Positions 25,098 to 64,000 of a stretch of DNA of 64,000 bases are shown here, in pieces. The position numbers were made by a program, and so were the translations under genes. The notes below the pieces were generated by a model that was given only the letters and a program-made list of their open reading frames with translations, ran no database searches and was not told where the DNA came from. The first letter of the stretch is position 1. The number at the start of each line of letters is the position of its first letter. The stretch is from Datnioides undecimradiatus (taxonomy: Eukaryota > Chordata > Actinopteri > Lobotiformes > Datnioididae), in assembly GCA_008933995.1 (NCBI GenBank), contig WARS01000029.1, positions 6,386,332 through 6,450,331 of the forward strand, read 5' to 3'.

Positions 25098-26833
25098 TTT
25101 TAAAAACAGACAAACAAACAAACAAAAAAAGATACACATTTGCACATCGGCAACTCCCTACAGTGTTTAAACATTCAACTGAACATCGGTCAGTCACGAG
25201 TTCATTAACATTTTGAGTTAAAACCAGCTCGTTAAGACGCCGACACTGACACACAGACGGCAGGACGATAGTGAACACACAGTTTAGCCCCGTTTCAGCT
25301 CTGAACATACACAATAGCAGCAGTTTGGTGACCCTAAGAAGCCTGTTGTCACTCTGAATAAATACTTAAGCATCTTGTTGAACATTTAAAGCTGTTGCAG
25401 GAGCCGTCTTAATGTCAGAGGCCAACAAAATGTACCAAGACAAAGAAAGACCAGGACTGTTGAGCCATCCGCCATGTTTGTGTGCAAGTATGGTCGAGCG
25501 TATTGCACTGTAATATTTCTATGTAACACACTCACATGGATAAACTACTGCGACTCTGCAGGGTTGGGAAACTGGCAAGCCAGTGCTTAGGTTAGAAAAA
25601 TCTGTAGTCATTTAAATAAATAAATAGATAAATAAAACTGGCCTGTCAGACTCAGCTGCAGGGTCCCAGTAGGATGTGTGTATGTGCGTGTGTTTAAGAG
25701 AGGTAAACATTCAGCTTAGCCACCCAATGTGCTCCTACGCTGTACCCTGAACAAGAAATGTCACCAGCAACAATAAAAAGGAGACTATGGCTCCGCTCTG
25801 ATTAAAAGAAACATAGAACGTAGCAGACAAAGAGAATTAAAACCCCCGGGGAGGACCCTCAGCCCATTTGTGCACATTTTTCCTCCCTCGCAGTCACATT
25901 ATCTACTGTAGCGGGGCTATTCGTCTTCATTTGGTTTGTCAGCAAGCTTTTCAGGCCCAGCCCAAACTAACCGAGTGGGGACATTTCACAGAACGTTTCA
26001 CTGAGAACGAGTTGGATCTCCAAACTGCTGCAATTGTATTTGTGATATGAGGTTAAATGGGGCACTAAACTGAAAGGACTAACACGTTCGGACTCAACGC
26101 AAAGTGACGTTCTTCATTCAGCCCTGATGGTTGGTTTTGGAACAGACTGACAGAGACAGAGGAAGAGAAACAGAGAATCTGGAGTAGAGTGAAAGTTTAA
26201 CACTCTGGTCCCATACGCACACCTGCAGTCATGTTAGGATGCAACACAAAGACAGAATGGAACAAATGGAGGCGATGGAGGACAGAAGGAAATGAGCAGA
26301 AGAGAAGTAGTTTGTCATGCTCTGTCGTTCTCTCGTGACGGCGCATTTCATCCAAATGAGCAGCCTAAATGTTTCACGATGTGGGAGAAGGAACATTGAG
26401 TTGAGGCCGGCGCCTCTCCTCACTGTGCTCAGAGGTGGGGATAAAAGCTCACTGGGGCTCAACTGTCACGGGACAATGTGCTTATCCAGTAGAAAAAAAC
26501 CCATCTTCAATGGATTTGACTTGTATCAGTGTTTCGCTCCTCACCACGGCGTCTCTCTGTCCACATCATCGACATTTTTAGCATTAAAAGGTCTAGAACA
26601 GGTATAAAAGGCACATAACCGTAAACAGGTCTTTGACAGGAGTGGGTAAGGACTGGATCATGTGGAGCTACTGCTCCCATAGCCACTTCAGTTCCACGGT
26701 GCGCCTGGGAAATGTAGTTCTTTGGGTTGCAGTAAGACCTCATCACCTTACTACGGCAAGTCTGCTACCATATAGTGTATGTGACTGTGTGTGTATGTGG
26801 TTGTGTAGAAAGTTGTGTAACAGATGTGAGCGT
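25098..26833 (-). other. suco: Probable SUCO 3' UTR
   Basis: This stretch directly follows the SUCO stop and has no supportable coding sequence on either strand. Length fits a long vertebrate 3' UTR. Assignment depends on which poly(A) signal is used. Confidence 0.5.
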
Positions 26834-63431
<36,598 letters not shown>

Positions 63432-64000
63432 TATCTTCCCGCGGGGACCAACATCCTCGCTCTTTGGGTTTTTTTTCTATTCTCTCACGGCTTCGCAATA
63501 CACCGAAGACAAGCTTTTAGTTGTCTGAGGACCTGTCTTACTCACAAAAAGAAAAAACAACTGTCTTCTGTGCCTAAAACCTACACTTGAGGTGTGCTAA
63601 TTTTCATTGTGCCGACCGCTTGTCCACTTCTTTTTCAGCTTTGGTAGGCACTGCTGTTGACGGGTAGCTGGCTCTTGGTAAATTCAAGCCCCTGCTTCAC
63701 GTCCGACCAATCAGATCCGAGCTGTGGATTTATTGACGAATCACAGGAAACATAGCAACACTATATTTGTCAAAATCCCCGCCCCCTGGACTGAGGATGA
63801 GTTGGTGATCGTGGAACAGGACGCGTCACCTATTTCTTGATAAGCAAATCAGTAAAGCATGCAACATTTAAAGTTATTGCTCAATCGTCTGATGTCAAAC
63901 GGTCCAATTCTAACCGTGTTCAGTGTGAGTCTGTAAAAGACAATCATGTGGAAATTATAATTACTTGATGTGGTGGGTGGTGAGTGCTTGAAGGAATGTG
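63432..64000 (-). promoter_or_regulatory. suco: SUCO 5' UTR and promoter region
   Basis: Upstream of the SUCO ATG lie a CCAAT box (63707-63711, plus-strand orientation) and a GC box CCCCGCCCCC (63777-63786), typical of TATA-less housekeeping promoters. An upstream ATG at 63498 opens a frame that overlaps the main start out of frame; whether it is transcribed depends on the start site. No exon of a neighbouring gene is visible to the window end. Confidence 0.5.

Overview
This is nuclear DNA of a teleost fish, most likely a percomorph. The evidence is intron-rich vertebrate genes with fish-like protein divergence, very many (CA)n/(GT)n microsatellites and a Tc1-type transposon. Every gene I can support lies on the minus strand. 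There are three, all complete in coding sequence, and I joined their exons so that phase closes at every junction.

Layout: 1-9234 is gene-free, microsatellite-rich sequence with a strongly diverged ~30-40 bp tandem array at 2318-3060. OMA1 (9352-16337, 8 coding exons, 531 aa) is the stress-activated zinc protease of the mitochondrial inner membrane. About 950 bp further on begins MYSM1 (17289-22991, 20 coding exons, 857 aa), a histone H2A deubiquitinase with SANT, SWIRM and JAMM/MPN+ domains. SUCO (26834-63431, 24 coding exons, 1437 aa) is an ER membrane protein with a SUN-like domain. It fills the rest, and its 16.6 kb first intron (46745-63378) is almost featureless. A Tc1-like DNA transposon with a broken transposase (39437-40835) sits in SUCO intron 8.

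The three proteins act in different compartments (mitochondrion, nucleus, ER) and I see no sign that they form a pathway. OMA1 next to MYSM1 agrees with conserved vertebrate synteny. SUCO next to MYSM1 is a different neighbourhood from that in human. No previously undescribed system is evident. The points most worth a second look concern splicing: a U12-type donor in MYSM1, and in SUCO a GC-AG intron, a 21-nt microexon, a strong candidate poison exon in intron 1, and CA repeats abutting two 5' splice sites. A proline-rich SUCO cytosolic tail and the diverged tandem array are also notable. I saw no retroviral or other capsid-bearing element, no CRISPR array, and no convincing tRNA or rRNA gene.
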